64,000 bases of DNA from Dryomyza anilis (GCA_951804985.1 OX638131.1:102196464-102260463); one strand, 5' to 3'; positions 36,515-49,484 are shown, counted from the first letter of the stretch. The notes: generated from the sequence alone by a model not told the origin. A program made the numbers and translations.

Positions 36515-36582
36515 GACAGTCACTGGTATCGAACCCATAACTATTCGGCTTGTAGTCCATCGCACTAACAAATTGAGGTAAA
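36515..36582 (-). mobile_element. Degraded tRNA-derived SINE head
   Basis: The minus strand shows TACCTCAATTTGTTAGTGCG, then GATGGACTACAAGCCG, then GGGTTCGATACC, a good B box. The arrangement matches the head of the SINE at 28.1 kb with decay in the A box. The tail is not identifiable. Confidence 0.5.
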
Positions 36583-36619
36583 ATATGAAATCGAAAAAAA
36601 GTCATTAACCACTCCCGTT

Positions 36620-38520
36620 ACCCGATTGCAATTTCTACTAGAGTAAAAATAGAAAAATTAAAAAAAAAACTCGTACTCGTATTCTATCGATCCATGAAAA
36701 TTGTTATTAATGACAATTCTTATCAATATATCAATAACAATTGTTTCAAACCTTTAAACATAAAAAAATAATATAATATATTTTTCTATCTTAACCTTTA
36801 AAAGCCTATTGGTTCCGCTAGGTCCCATCAGAGACATCGGTTACAGAAACTGACAGAGCCTAATTGTAACCTTATTTCATATCTCACTTCACCAATTTAA
36901 TTCATCTTTATATATATTGATGTACTTATTTAAAATACCGATATTCCTGACTCAAAAAAAATGATTTTGCTAGCTTTATAAAATAGCAATGAAAAAAACT
37001 AATTAAAATTGATTTTCGGCCTCTTTTAGGGTTTGAACAATTTATTGTTTAACAATTTTTGTTGAAGTTTCGGTTTTGAATTTACATATTTCATTTTGTT
37101 GACTCATAAGTGTTCTTTCTGTCTTTGCTTCCAATTAATTTCAATTAATTTCAATTTATGTGTTGTATTTGTAATTTGCTTTCATTGAAACCTCTTATTT
37201 ATATAACTAAATCTAGAAGGTTTTTATAGGACTAAGTTACAATTGCCGAATTCTGGTTTCTTGTAGGAGAAAGTGCTCTTTTTTGTAATGATTTTTTTTT
37301 TTATTTATGTTTTATTTTTTCTATTTAATTTTAATTTTAAACTATAGATATAGATTTTGTATTTCGATGTTTCATATACAATCCTTTAGAGACCTCACAT
37401 TATAGGAGAAACAATTAATTTTAGTTTTCATTTTTTTTTTTTTTTTACTTTTTTATTTTATTATATTTTTTATATATTATATTTTCCATTATAAAAAACC
37501 ATGATTTTATTAAACTTGATTTTAGTCAGTTCACAATTTTTTTATTTATTTATTTTTTTTTAATTTTTTTTATTTTTTAATATTAAATGTTCAGTCTACA
37601 ATTAGCATATGTTTAATGCCAAACAGAAATTAAAGTGTTAATTGCATGGTTATAAAAGATTTCGCACTCTTACTTTCAACTCTTATGCAAAACGCAGAAA
37701 TGTTTGTATTGTTTTTTTTTTTTCGTTTTTATTTTCTTAATTTACATAATTTTTAATTGATTTTTCAAAGTAGCGTAAAATAAGCCATTTGCATAGATCG
37801 CATAATTTGTCACCTAAGATGTTTTGTTGGTGTTTTTTAGTTGCGATATGCGCACGTGTGTGAAAAATAAATATTTAGTAATTCAAAATTTAATAAACGC
37901 ATCAAAAAAATATTTTTCTGGAAAAATTGTATTTTTAGTTTAAAGTAGCTACATCATAATAAAATAAACGCTTAAAGTACTTACGTTTTAAGCACGTTTT
38001 TGTGATCTGCAAATAAAGAACATCATACATTTAATTAGATATACTACAAATTAATTTAGAAAATTAAAAATTTATTTTAAAAGTATTACAATATAATATA
38101 TAATTATTAAATAGTATTGTTTAAATTTAATTTTCTTAAATTATACACCCTATACTTTCACCACGCCCACAATAGCCCGAAATGTGTGTCAATCATTCGA
38201 CGCAAAATGCTTTCGAATTGCGCACAAAAGAATCGCATTTGTTAGAAACAACGCAAAATTTGTTCACATGAAAACTGGCACAAATCTTATATAAAAGACG
38301 TTAAAAGCCATGAAAAGTGTTTGGCAAAAAAAAAAAATAATAATAACATGTTGCCAAAAGTCTATAACTGTCAAAGAAACCAAAAGTTTTGTGCGTTGAC
38401 AATTATCTAAATGAAGTTGATCTGATTTCGAAAAAGAAAGTAAATTTAAGTAAATAAACAATATAAAAAATAATAATAATTGACGCAAAAAAATGTATAT
38501 TTTCTACCAACTTAGAAAAT
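36620..38520. other. AT-rich sequence with long T-rich tracts (37260-37580)
   Basis: No exon or element ends found. The 37.3-37.6 kb part is T-rich low complexity. Confidence 0.4.
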
Positions 38521-41139
38521 ATTTTATTATCTTATTATTTTATTATTTTATTATTTTATTATTTTATTATTTTATTATTTTATTATTTTATTATTTTATT
38601 ATTTTATTATTTTATTATTTTATTATTTTATTATTTTATTATTTTATTATTTTATTATTTTATTATTTTATTATTTTATTATTTTATTATTTTATTATTT
38701 TATTATTTTATTATTTTATTATTTTATTATTTTATTATTTTATTATTTTATTATTTTATTATTTTATTATTTTATTATTTTATTATTTTATTATTTTATT
38801 ATTTTATTATTTTATTATTTTATTATTTTATTATTTTATTATTTTATTATTTTATTATTTTATTATTTTATTATTTTATTATTTTATTATTTTATTATTT
38901 TATTATTTTATTATTTTATTATTTTATTATTTTATTATTTTATTATTTTATTATTTTATTATTTTATTATTTTATTATTTTATTATTTTATTATTTTATT
39001 ATTTTATTATTTTATTATTTTATTATTTTATTTTTTTATTATTTTATTATTTTATTATTTTATTATTTTATTATTTTATTATTTTATTATTTTATTATTT
39101 TATTATTTTATTATTTTATTATTTTATTATTTTATTATTTTATTATTTTATTATTTTATTATTTTATTATTTTATTATTTTATTATTTTATTATTTTATT
39201 ATTTTATTATTTTATTATTTTATTATTTTATTATTTTATTATTTTATTATTTTATTATTTTATTATTTTATTATTTTATTATTTTATTATTTTATTATTT
39301 TATTATTTTATTATTTTATTATTTTATTATTTTATTATTTTATTATTTTATTATTTTATTATTTTATTATTTTATTATTTTATTATTTTATTATTTTATT
39401 ATTTTATTATTTTATTATTTTATTATTTTATTATTTTATTATTTTATTATTTTATTATTTTATTATTTTATTATTTTATTATTTTATTATTTTATTATTT
39501 TATTATTTTATTATTTTATTATTTTATTATTTTATTATTTTATTATTTTATTATTTTATTATTTTATTATTTTATTATTTTATTATTTTATTATTTTATT
39601 ATTTTATTATTTTATTATTTTATTATTTTATTATTTTATTATTTTATTATTTTATTATTTTATTATTTTATTATTTTATTATTTTATTATTTTATTATTT
39701 TATTATTTTATTATTTTATTATTTTATTATTTTATTATTTTATTATTTTATTATTTTATTATTTTATTATTTTATTATTTTATTATTTTATTATTTTATT
39801 ATTTTATTATTTTATTATTTTATTATTTTATTATTTTATTATTTTATTATTTTATTATTTTATTATTTTATTATTTTATTATTTTATTATTTTATTATTT
39901 TATTATTTTATTATTTTATTATTTTATTATTTTATTATTTTATTATTTTATTATTTTATTATTTTATTATTTTATTATTTTATTATTTTATTATTTTATT
40001 ATTTTATTATTTTATTATTTTATTATTTTATTATTTTATTATTTTATTATTTTATTATTTTATTATTTTATTATTTTATTATTTTATTATTTTATTATTT
40101 TATTATTTTATTATTTTATTATTTTATTATTTTATTATTTTATTATTTTATTATTTTATTATTTTATTATTTTATTATTTTATTATTTTATTATTTTATT
40201 ATTTTATTATTTTATTATTTTATTATTTTATTATTTTATTATTTTATTATTTTATTATTTTATTATTTTATTATTTTATTATTTTATTATTTTATTATTT
40301 TATTATTTTATTATTTTATTATTTTATTATTTTATTATTTTATTATTTTATTATTTTATTATTTTATTATTTTATTATTTTATTATTTTATTATTTTATT
40401 ATTTTATTATTTTATTATTTTATTATTTTATTATTTTATTATTTTATTATTTTATTATTTTATTATTTTATTATTTTATTATTTTATTATTTTATTATTT
40501 TATTATTTTATTATTTTATTATTTTATTATTTTATTATTTTATTATTTTATTATTTTATTATTTTATTATTTTATTATTTTATTATTTTATTATTTTATT
40601 ATTTTATTATTTTATTATTTTATTATTTTATTATTTTATTATTTTATTATTTTATTATTTTATTATTTTATTATTTTATTATTTTATTATTTTATTATTT
40701 TATTATTTTATTATTTTATTATTTTATTATTTTATTATTTTATTATTTTATTATTTTATTATTTTATTATTTTATTATTTTATTATTTTATTATTTTATT
40801 ATTTTATTATTTTATTATTTTATTATTTTATTATTTTATTATTTTATTATTTTATTATTTTATTATTTTATTATTTTATTATTTTATTATTTTATTATTT
40901 TATTATTTTATTATTTTATTATTTTATTATTTTATTATTTTATTATTTTATTATTTTATTATTTTATTATTTTATTATTTTATTATTTTATTATTTTATT
41001 ATTTTATTATTTTATTATTTTATTATTTTATTATTTTATTATTTTATTATTTTATTATTTTATTATTTTATTATTTTATTATTTTATTATTTTATTATTT
41101 TATTATTTTATTATTTTATTATTTTATTATTTTATTATT
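38521..41139. repeat. (TTATTTTA)n array, 2.6 kb
   Basis: About 326 units of 8 bp with a single visible substitution (A to T at 39033) in the core. The 886-residue plus-strand open frame is a by-product: an 8-bp unit without stop words is open in every frame. It is not a protein gene. Confidence 0.97.
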
Positions 41140-41159
41140 CATTTATGTCATAAAAAGTA

Positions 41160-42660
41160 TTTGAATATTAATATTCACAGCAAGTAATAATATATTTACT
41201 GCAAGTATATTTTATATTATTTGTTCAGTCTTATAGCATATACATATTAGAAAGATAATTGTGTTTAAATTTGCTGTATTATGTCACCTAAGTAAATAAT
41301 TTTATTCCAATTAATATTTAATAACTTTTCTTATATTCTTTCCACAAATATATTTATGTTTATGGGCATTATTTGTTAAATTTGTTGACTTTTCACACAT
41401 ATATAATTCTTATATTTTTTCTGATTGACTAAATCGATGTGAAAAAATATAAATAATGTTCAATATTGCCAGAAGAAGATCAAGTAATCAACGGTCAAAA
41501 GCATTTCTATTTGGCATTCAAAGTGTTTATGTATTTTTATTGAAACTGGGTTAATCTGCTTTTGTTTGTGAGTGACTTTGATGAATAGTTTTAGCATCTA
41601 CTTTGCGTGGTAATTGAAATGGTAGGCAAGTCATTCAACTAGCTATTGTGAAAGAGTTTATAATTTTTTTTTCAACAACAATATATTCAATTTAATAATA
41701 CAGTTTAGATAATCTTTTTTTTTGTAATTTGTCTTATTGTATTTTGAAGATTTGAAATGATTTAAAAAATATTAAACCTTTAAATTTTTCAAAGCAAAAA
41801 GTAACATATAAATCATTTAAATATACATTTTCTCTATGTTTTGATATTAAAAGAAAAAATTAAAGTAAAGAAAATAATTGTTGAAAATACGGCACGTTTG
41901 CTAACCAAATCAAATGAAAATTCAATAACGAAAGCTATTTTCTACGTTTTGTCATTAAAAAGTAAATTTTTGTTTGGCAATAAATGCGGTTATGGTTATA
42001 ATTTGATACAAGCGTCACGCATGCGTTAAAGAAATTTACAAATTATAATTGAAATGAAAGTTCGTATTATTAGTCAAAGAAAATGATAAAAATTTGATGC
42101 GAAATAATGGAATATATATTTTTAAAATTTTATATTGCAATTGAGAATAATATTTTTTATAATAATACATAAATTATAAAATCCGATCGATATCGATTTA
42201 AATATCAATTCGTTTAAATTTATTATTTGATTATTCAAACTTAAAATTTTCAATAGAAAATAAACAGATTTCAGCATAATTGAATTCATTAAATATTCGT
42301 GAAATAAATTTAGTTTTCAGGTCTAAATAATGTCTGTACTTTAAAACTGATTTATGAGAAATATGAAAAAAATAATTTGGAATGTTTTATGTATGAATGC
42401 TATTTTGTGAACTAGTCCTTTATGATTTTTTATAGATTTCATATAAGAAAATGTTTTAAATATTATATTCCATTTTTTTTTTGTCGCAATTCTCACTTGA
42501 AAGTTACTTCGCTGCACTATGGTCTTTTCAAAAGTCCCGATCGATGTCCTTTTAGGGAAACCAACAGACAGGAGCCTTTAGCTGGTGCGAATAAATTTTA
42601 TTTAACAAGAAAAACTATAGCACGAAAAAGTCAAGAAATAGATTTAAACGTTTGATTAGC
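41160..42660. other. AT-rich sequence, nothing identified
   Basis: Short frames only; no element ends found. Confidence 0.4.
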
Positions 42661-42669
42661 TCTGACGTT

Positions 42670-43340
42670 TTGGCCATAAATAACATAAAATAGTTGGCAA
42701 CATGATCCCTAGAGGGCGCTGCTGATATTGTTATTGCCATTGTCGCTGTTTGTTGTTGCTGCACGGTTGCCTTTGTTGCCATTGCTGCTGGCAGCAACAA
42801 TAATGTGTTGGCTCGTTTACAAAGACAACAGCAGCAGCGGCAATAACGACAACGACAAGTACTAGGTGCCTTTGTTCTAGTTTTTGTTTTTGCTCTGTGG
42901 CCAAGATCATCATAGACACGCACAGCTAAGTTGGTCAAAACGAGCACTTGGTCTAAACAAACGCATGGCTAACAAGCCAGTGGACGGACGTCTATAGGAG
43001 GGATTTTCTGTTGGACAGGCAATCATGTTGCTGCTGAATGAACTCTGTTGCTTGCAACACGATGTGTCTTTGAGGCAACAATTGTTCTTTTGTTTGTGTT
43101 ATTTAGGCAACATCCTTTTGCAGCAGCAGCTGCTACTTTTTATATTGTTTAGATTTAAAGTACTTATTGTTCGTTTGTTGCCAGCACATAGGAGGTTGTA
43201 CAACTTTAAAGGGCTTTGAACGCCCTTTAAGTTCTTCCTTATTTGGTGCTTAGATTATACTTGTTTTCTTATTTTTTTTAAGCTTTTGTGTTGTCCTGAG
43301 AACCTCATCAAAGGCGGTATAAGGTAAAATGTGAGGCAGG
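42670..43340. other. GC-richer island with CTCF-like word and CAG/TTG repeats
   Basis: TTGTTGCTGC and CAGCAGCAGC words fill 42735-42860 and 43025-43140. Frames on both strands (Thr/Cys/Leu runs) follow these repeats. No exon signals. A strong candidate regulatory island. Confidence 0.35.
42710..42721 (+). promoter_or_regulatory. CTCF-like word TAGAGGGCGCTG, copy 2
   Basis: In the context ATCCCTAGAGGGCGCTGCTG. Identical 12-mer and same orientation as 31960, about 10.7 kb away. Confidence 0.45.
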
Positions 43341-43359
43341 CTGATTAATACTAGAGAAA

Positions 43360-44660
43360 CGAACTAAAAAAATTAAATTTTAATTTTCACTAAACAATTC
43401 ATTTATTACTAATAATTTTCAAATTTCAATAAGCAATGAAAATTATATGTTTAATTGAAATAAGAATTTTTAATGAAATAAATGTTGCACTAAAAACTCA
43501 ATTTTTAACTAAAAACTCAATTTTTATTGAAATTCAATTTTCAATTAAAAATTAAAAATATTAACTCAAATTAAATATTTCACTAAACATTATATTTTTC
43601 ATTACAAATTCAATTCAACTTTTCACTTAAAATTAAAATTTTAACTAAAAATTAAATTTTTAATTAAAAATAAAATTTTTAACTAAAAATATTATTTTTT
43701 ACTAAAAATTCAATTTTTAACTAAAAACTAAATTTTTAACTAAAAATTAAATTATTAACTAAAAATTAAATTTTAAACTAAAAATTTAATTTTTAACTAA
43801 AAATTTCATTTTTAACTAAAAATTAAATTTTTAACTAAAATTAAATTTTAAACTGAAAATTTAATTTTTAACTAAAAAATTTAACTACAATTTTTTTTAA
43901 CTAAAAATTAAATTTTTAACTCAAAATTCAATTTTAAAAATAAAATAAATTTTTCATTAAAAATTCAATTCTTAACTGAAAATTTAATTAAAATTTTAAA
44001 TATTTCAATATTAAAAATTCAATTTTTAACTAAAAATTCAATTTATAACTAAAAATTCAATTTTTAACTAAAAATTTAATTTTTAACTAAAAATTTAATT
44101 TTTAACTAAATATTTAATTTTTAACTAAATATTTAATTTTTAACTAAAAATTCAATTTTTAACTAAAAATTCAATTTATAACTAAAAATTCAATTTTTAA
44201 CTAAATATTTAATTTTTAACTAAAAAATTAATTTTTAACTGAATATAATTTTAATTTAACACTTAAGATTCTATTTTTAACAAAAAAAATAAAATTTTTC
44301 ACTAAAATTTAAATTTTAACTGAAAATTTAATTTGAGCTAAAAACTCAATTTTTAACTGATTTTAACTAAAATTCAATTTTAAATTTTGAACTCAAAATT
44401 CAAGTTTAAAAAAAAAAATTTCAATAAAAATTAAATTTGCCAATAAAAAATTTAATTTTTCACTATATATTAAATTTTTCAATAAAAATTCAATTTAACT
44501 CAAAAAATTAATTTTCATTATAAATTTAATATTTCCCAAAAATATCTTCATTCAAAAAAATCTTCACTTAAAAAAAATATGTTTCACTCAAAAAAATCTT
44601 TTTCTTTTTCAAACATATTTTAATTAATCTCTAAATTAAATTTTTCACTTTAAAAACATT
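43360..44660 (-). repeat. 19-bp minisatellite cluster E (AACT subfamily)
   Basis: About 65 units of AACTAAAAATTCAATTTTT (or AAATTAAATTTTT) on the plus strand. It is the inverse-orientation family as in cluster C, but with AACT in place of CACT in most units. Confidence 0.85.
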
Positions 44661-44669
44661 GTTGAAGAC

Positions 44670-45690
44670 TGCTCTTTTTGATAATGATGACTTGCTGTCC
44701 ATTCAACTCTCGCTACAATTGAGCATTATCTGCATTTCAATTATTTTGCGTCCCATACAATTTGGCTCTAAACGTTTTTCGACTACTGGTCTTGACCTTA
44801 AAATGGCAACTGAATAAAAGTTGGTTTATTATAGAAAAAAAATACTATTTTCAAGTACATAAAGTGTATAATAAACAACAATAAAAAACAATAAAAAATA
44901 CCGAAACAAAATTCAACGCAAAAGTCGCTAGTGAAAATGTTAATGAATGGTTTTGGGTCGCTTTTCATGCAATTGTCTGAGGTGTTCAATCGGCGTTCGT
45001 TCAATGTTCATTCAATAATTGCGGCACGCACGCAATTCTCGATGGTAATGGTAACGATTTTCTATAGTTTTTTTTTTGTTTGTATTCATTTTGTATTTCG
45101 TTTCTCTATAATTCATACGAGTCTTTTATGCTTTATGCGAGTCTTTTAATTGCATTTTTATTGCACGCTGTTTAAAGCATTAAATGCGATTTGCGTTATT
45201 CATTTAAATTATTTCCAATTATTTTTAGTTTTAAACAAAATATAAAATTTTCAAGTTTAACGCAGACTTTTTGGATTTTTTTTGTAGTTTTATTATTTTT
45301 GTTTAATATTAATTAATAGCTGCCAAAATATTGTTCATTTTTGATTATTTATTATTATTATTTGTTGTGCATGGTTTTTATACGTTTTGACAGCTAGATC
45401 TGACTTTGAGCCAACGTCATGCAATTTGGCCCGATTTGGCTTTTTGTGGCAGGTGGGTGAGTCTTGTTAAGCATATGGTCTGCGGTGTTATTAAAGTCTT
45501 TTAGCAGTTTCTCGTTTTTATGCGCGATAATTGCATTATTGAGAATAATATTCGCGGTTGTTAAAAATTAAATTGAATAAATTTAGGTCAAAGATGCGAG
45601 GTATAGACATCATTTAAAAATAAATAAATTAAAAATTAAGATATAAAAAATATAACATCAAGTTTGTTATATTTTTTTCTTATATATAAA
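44670..45690. other. Mixed sequence with two GC-richer patches
   Basis: TGACTTTGAGCCAACG at 45401 carries the ACTTTGAGCCA word. GGCAGGTGGGTGAGTC near 45450 contains donor-like GTGGGT/GTGAGT words, but no exon could be built around them. Confidence 0.3.
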
Positions 45691-45698
45691 AAAACCTT

Positions 45699-45730
45699 AA
45701 AATAAATAAATAAATAAATAAATAAATAAA
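45699..45730. repeat. (AAAT)n microsatellite
   Basis: About 8 units directly before the hexamer array. Confidence 0.9.
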
Positions 45731-45746
45731 AGAGAGAAAAAAAAGA

Positions 45747-46590
45747 TAAAGGTAAAGTTAAAATTAAAGGTAAAAGTAAAGGTAAAGGTAAAGGTAAAGG
45801 TAAAGGTAAAGGTAAAGGTAAAGGTAAAGGTAAAGGTAAAGGTAAAGGTAAAGGTAAAGGTAAAGGTAAAGGTAAAGGTAAAGGTAAAGGTAAAGGTAAA
45901 GGTAAAGGTAAAGGTAAAGGTAAAGGTAAAGGTAAAGGTAAAGGTAAAGGTAAAGGTAAAGGTAAAGGTAAAGGTAAAGGTAAAGGTAAAGGTAAAGGTA
46001 AAGGTAAAGGTAAAGGTAAAGGTAAAGGTAAAGGTAAAGGTAAAGGTAAAGGTAAAGGTAAAGGTAAAGGTAAAGGTAAAGGTAAAGGTAAAGGTAAAGG
46101 TAAAGGTAAAGGTAAAGGTAAAGGTAAAGGTAAAGGTAAAGGTAAAGGTAAAGGTAAAGGTAAAGGTAAAGGTAAAGGTAAAGGTAAAGGTAAAGGTAAA
46201 GGTAAAGGTAAAGGTAAAGGTAAAGGTAAAGGTAAAGGTAAAGGTAAAGGTAAAGGTAAAGGTAAAGGTAAAGGTAAAGGTAAAGGTAAAGGTAAAGGTA
46301 AAGGTAAAGGTAAAGGTAAAGGTAAAGGTAAAGGTAAAGGTAAAGGTAAAGGTAAAGGTAAAGGTAAAGGTAAAGGTAAAGGTAAAGGTAAAGGTAAAGG
46401 TAAAGGTAAAGGTAAAGGTAAAGGTAAAGGTAAAGGTAAAGGTAAAGGTAAAGGTAAAGGTAAAGGTAAAGGTAAAGGTAAAGGTAAAGGTAAAGGTAAA
46501 GGTAAAGGTAAAGGTAAAGGTAAAGGTAAAGGTAAAGGTAAAGGTAAAGGTAAAGGTAAGGGTAAGGGTAAGGGTAAAGGTAAAGGTAAA
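45747..46590. repeat. (GGTAAA)n array, 6-bp unit
   Basis: About 135 perfect units from 45775, with three GGTAAG variants clustered at 46555-46575 and irregular units at the left. The 306-residue minus frame of alternating Thr/Phe is read-through, not a gene. The unit is not the insect telomere repeat (TTAGG). Confidence 0.97.
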
Positions 46591-46599
46591 GTGCTTACT

Positions 46600-47500
46600 A
46601 AATAGAAACAAAAACAATCGGATTAAAAATAATAAATAACATTATTTAGTTATATTTAGTTTTCTGTAAAGTGAAAAAATGCAAATAAAAATTAATTAAA
46701 AATAATAAAATCTACGTGGATTACAAATTTAAATTTTTAAAATATAACTAATAAAATAATAAAAATATATTAATACCTTTATATAATAAACTTTTGAAAA
46801 ATAACAAAAAGTGGTAATAAAAATTGTCAAAATAAAAAATTAATTAAAAATAATAATTAAAAACGAAACAATGCCTGCTTTTTAGCACAGCTGTTGTTTA
46901 ATTACTTTTTATATATTTTTTATATATTATTTAATTATGATTAAGTGTAGCCAATTTTGCAACGGAAATATGCTTCAATGCATTAATGGCATTTCATTAA
47001 TAAAATCGTATATTTTAGTGATGACTAAATTAGTTTTAGATATTACAAAAATGTATATAAAATATGATGAAATATTAGTTTATAATCTAAAAAGTTTATA
47101 GTCTAATCTAATATTTGAGTTTAAGTGATATTAACAGAGATAATAAAATAAAATTAAACTCATAAAATATGAAATTAACAAGAATGTAAAATTCACTAAA
47201 ATTGTGAAATATATGTTGTGGATAATACCTTGTTGATTTCTACTTTAAATTATAATTATTTATAGAATTAAATCACAAAAGATACGCAAATCAAAAACAC
47301 AAAAACAAAAGCAAAGACACAGAAGCTATAGTAACGAAATCAAAAATACGAAATTATAAGTAAAATACAAAAGCAAAAAATATTAAAAATGTAAAAACAA
47401 AACCAAAATCAAAAAAGGTTAAAACACAAGGAAACACAAAGTCAATTTAAAACGAGTTGGGCAAGTTAGGTCACATGGGTAAGTTCGGTCACATGGGGCG
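46600..47500. other. AT-rich sequence, nothing identified
   Basis: A-rich phrases such as CACAAAAACAAAAGCAAAG near 47290. No features supported. Confidence 0.4.
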
Positions 47501-47502
47501 GA

Positions 47503-48093
47503 TTTTTATAGTCGGTCGGGCCCGACTATGGAATACCCTACACCTTTGGTGGGAATATTAACCCTCAGAATATTATTCATATATCAGAAATTTACGTCTT
47601 ATATCCCCATAAATTAAAAAAATTATATAAAGTATAAAAAACTAAAAAAAAAAATTTGAAAAATGTAATTGGGCGGACCCGCCTATATTTAAAATTTTGA
47701 AAGGCTAATATTTCATAGATTTGATTTTAATAATTTACGGATCAAATTTCCACCATGAAAACCCGGGAAATAATGAAAAAAAAAAGTGGGCGGATCACGC
47801 CCATTTTTGGACCACATATTTTTGGTGAATTCTAACAATACGTTTTAAATTTTATAACTATACCTTGAATACTTTTCGAGTTATTAGTTCCGAAAGAGTT
47901 ATATAAAAGTGACTTGTATGGGAGGTGGGCGTGTCCGTTTACCGATTTGGCTCATTTTCAAACTCAGTTCCTACTTTTGGCTAAAATATATTGAGACGAA
48001 ATTTCATCGCATTCTGATCAGTATTTCTCAAGTTATTCTGTATTCGGACAGCAAGACAGCAAGACAGCAAGACAGCAAGACAGCAAGACAGCA

Positions 48094-48149
<56 letters not shown>

Positions 48150-48296
48150 GGACATGGCTAAACGGACTCCGGTAGTGATGCTGATCAAGAATATATATAC
48201 TTTTCCATACCGGACACGCCTCCTAAGGGGCGTTACAATATATGCACAAACTTAATATACCCTGTACCTCATAGGTGTAGGGTATAAAAAAATCAA
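47503..48296 (-). mobile_element. mini-me-like element, copy 2
   Basis: The minus strand starts TTATACCCTACACC, then GTATGGAAAAG, TATATATATTCTTGATCAG, CCGTTTAGCCATGTCC and a (GTCT)n tract, and ends in CCATAGTCGGGCCCGACCG. Three TGGGCG boxes (47672, 47791, 47926) lie inside, two of them in palindromic contexts. Ends match the 33.2-kb copy. The 88-residue frame across the microsatellite is not a gene. Confidence 0.75.
48045..48150. repeat. (CAGCAAGA)n changing into (GACA)n
   Basis: About six 8-bp units followed by about fifteen 4-bp units, within mini-me-like copy 2. Confidence 0.9.
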
Positions 48297-48299
48297 AAG

Positions 48300-48890
48300 T
48301 AAAAACAGAAAAAGAAACAAAGAAATAAAAAATGCATAAAGGGAAAAATAATCAGATATTTAATTGCAAAAAAAAAACAAAATATTATAACATATATAAA
48401 AATAAAAAAAAAACAAATAAAAGCAGCTATGATTAAAAAAATGGGTTGGAAAACTAAACTGCCTATTGTGTATTAAATATTATTATAAAATATATAAAAA
48501 AAATATATATATATATATATTTGAATTATTAACATATCTAAATATATTTTGAAATTGAATAATTAAAGTAACGATTTTGTCTTTGTCTCAGTTTTGTATG
48601 ATTAAAAAATAAGTTTTTGTCAACACTTAATTAAAAACTTTATAATTTCAGTAATTTAGCTAAATTTAATTGTAGATATTTCAAATTTTTTCTTATATTA
48701 ATTGCTTTAACTGTTGTTTAGTTTGTATCATTGGTTAAATATTTAAAATAACATAACTTGTTTCCACCATTTGCTGTCGTTTGCAGTAATGATCAATAGT
48801 AAAAAATACAAATTGCAAAATTATGTTTTTGCTAAACTCCGTTTTTAGTTTAAGGTTTTATTATTATTTTTTTTAGTTTTTCTTTAACTT
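48300..48890. other. AT-rich sequence with (AT)n at 48503-48522
   Basis: Nothing else identified. Confidence 0.4.
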
Positions 48891-49430
48891 AAGGCTGGCT
48901 ACAGAAGCGAAAAAAAAAACATTCATCATCGATCGAAATGAAAGTGAAAGCGTTTAAACGAAAAAAGGGAACGCGGAAATTATGTTACATTTATTGTTTT
49001 TACTCTGGTGGTCATAATGTTGCTGCTGCTGTTGTCGTCGTCGTCATCGTTGCAACAATTGCTTTCGGTTCCGCATTACGTTCGACAAACCAACGACTGA
49101 CTGCCAAAAATTGAGTCATAAAAACGAGAGCAGTTATGACGATGCGACGCTGCTTAAATGGCTAAACAGATGGCTAATGGTGGCCAAATTGTTGCTAAAT
49201 TTTTTATTTATTGTTTTTTTATTATTTATTGTTTTTATTTTTGTAGTTGTGCCTAATTGCGCCATAATTAGATAGATAATAATTGAAATTTTAAATTGAA
49301 AATTGTTTTGCGTTAGGAAATAGATTTTGGTTAGGTTTTGCCTTGGCCACATTATTTTGGCTAGTTTGTGTCTGCAGTCTTTTGTTTTTTTTTGTGGCAT
49401 TGCAGAACTAAGTGGAATAATATGGTTACT
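48890..49430. other. GC-richer island containing motif copy 5
   Basis: TTGCTGCTGCTGTTGTCG and GTCGTCATCGTTGC words near 49020. No exon supported. Confidence 0.3.
49363..49388 (+). promoter_or_regulatory. AAGTCTTTTG motif, copy 5
   Basis: Reads AGTTTGTGTCTG then CAGTCTTTTGTTTT. Confidence 0.5.
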
Positions 49431-49484
49431 CCAATTATAACCATATTAAATAATAAAATATTGAATTATAACAAAATATAATCA

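Noticed and set aside
38493..41153. 886-residue open frame rich in Phe, Tyr, Ile and Leu
   Set aside because: Exact read-through of the TTATTTTA array. The unit has no stop word in this strand, so a long frame is automatic.
42615..43219. Frames of 110, 62 and 64 residues in the CAG/TTG-rich island
   Set aside because: Overlapping frames on both strands driven by trinucleotide repeats; none has acceptor and donor.
45747..46590. Telomere-like hexamer array
   Set aside because: The unit GGTAAA is neither the insect TTAGG nor a known fly telomere sequence, and the array is internal to a gene.
45697..46617. 306-residue Thr/Phe frame on the minus strand
   Set aside because: Read-through of the GGTAAA array.
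47909..48175. 88-residue frame ending in Thr-Asp-Arg-Gln repeats
   Set aside because: Read-through of the GACA microsatellite within the mini-me-like element.
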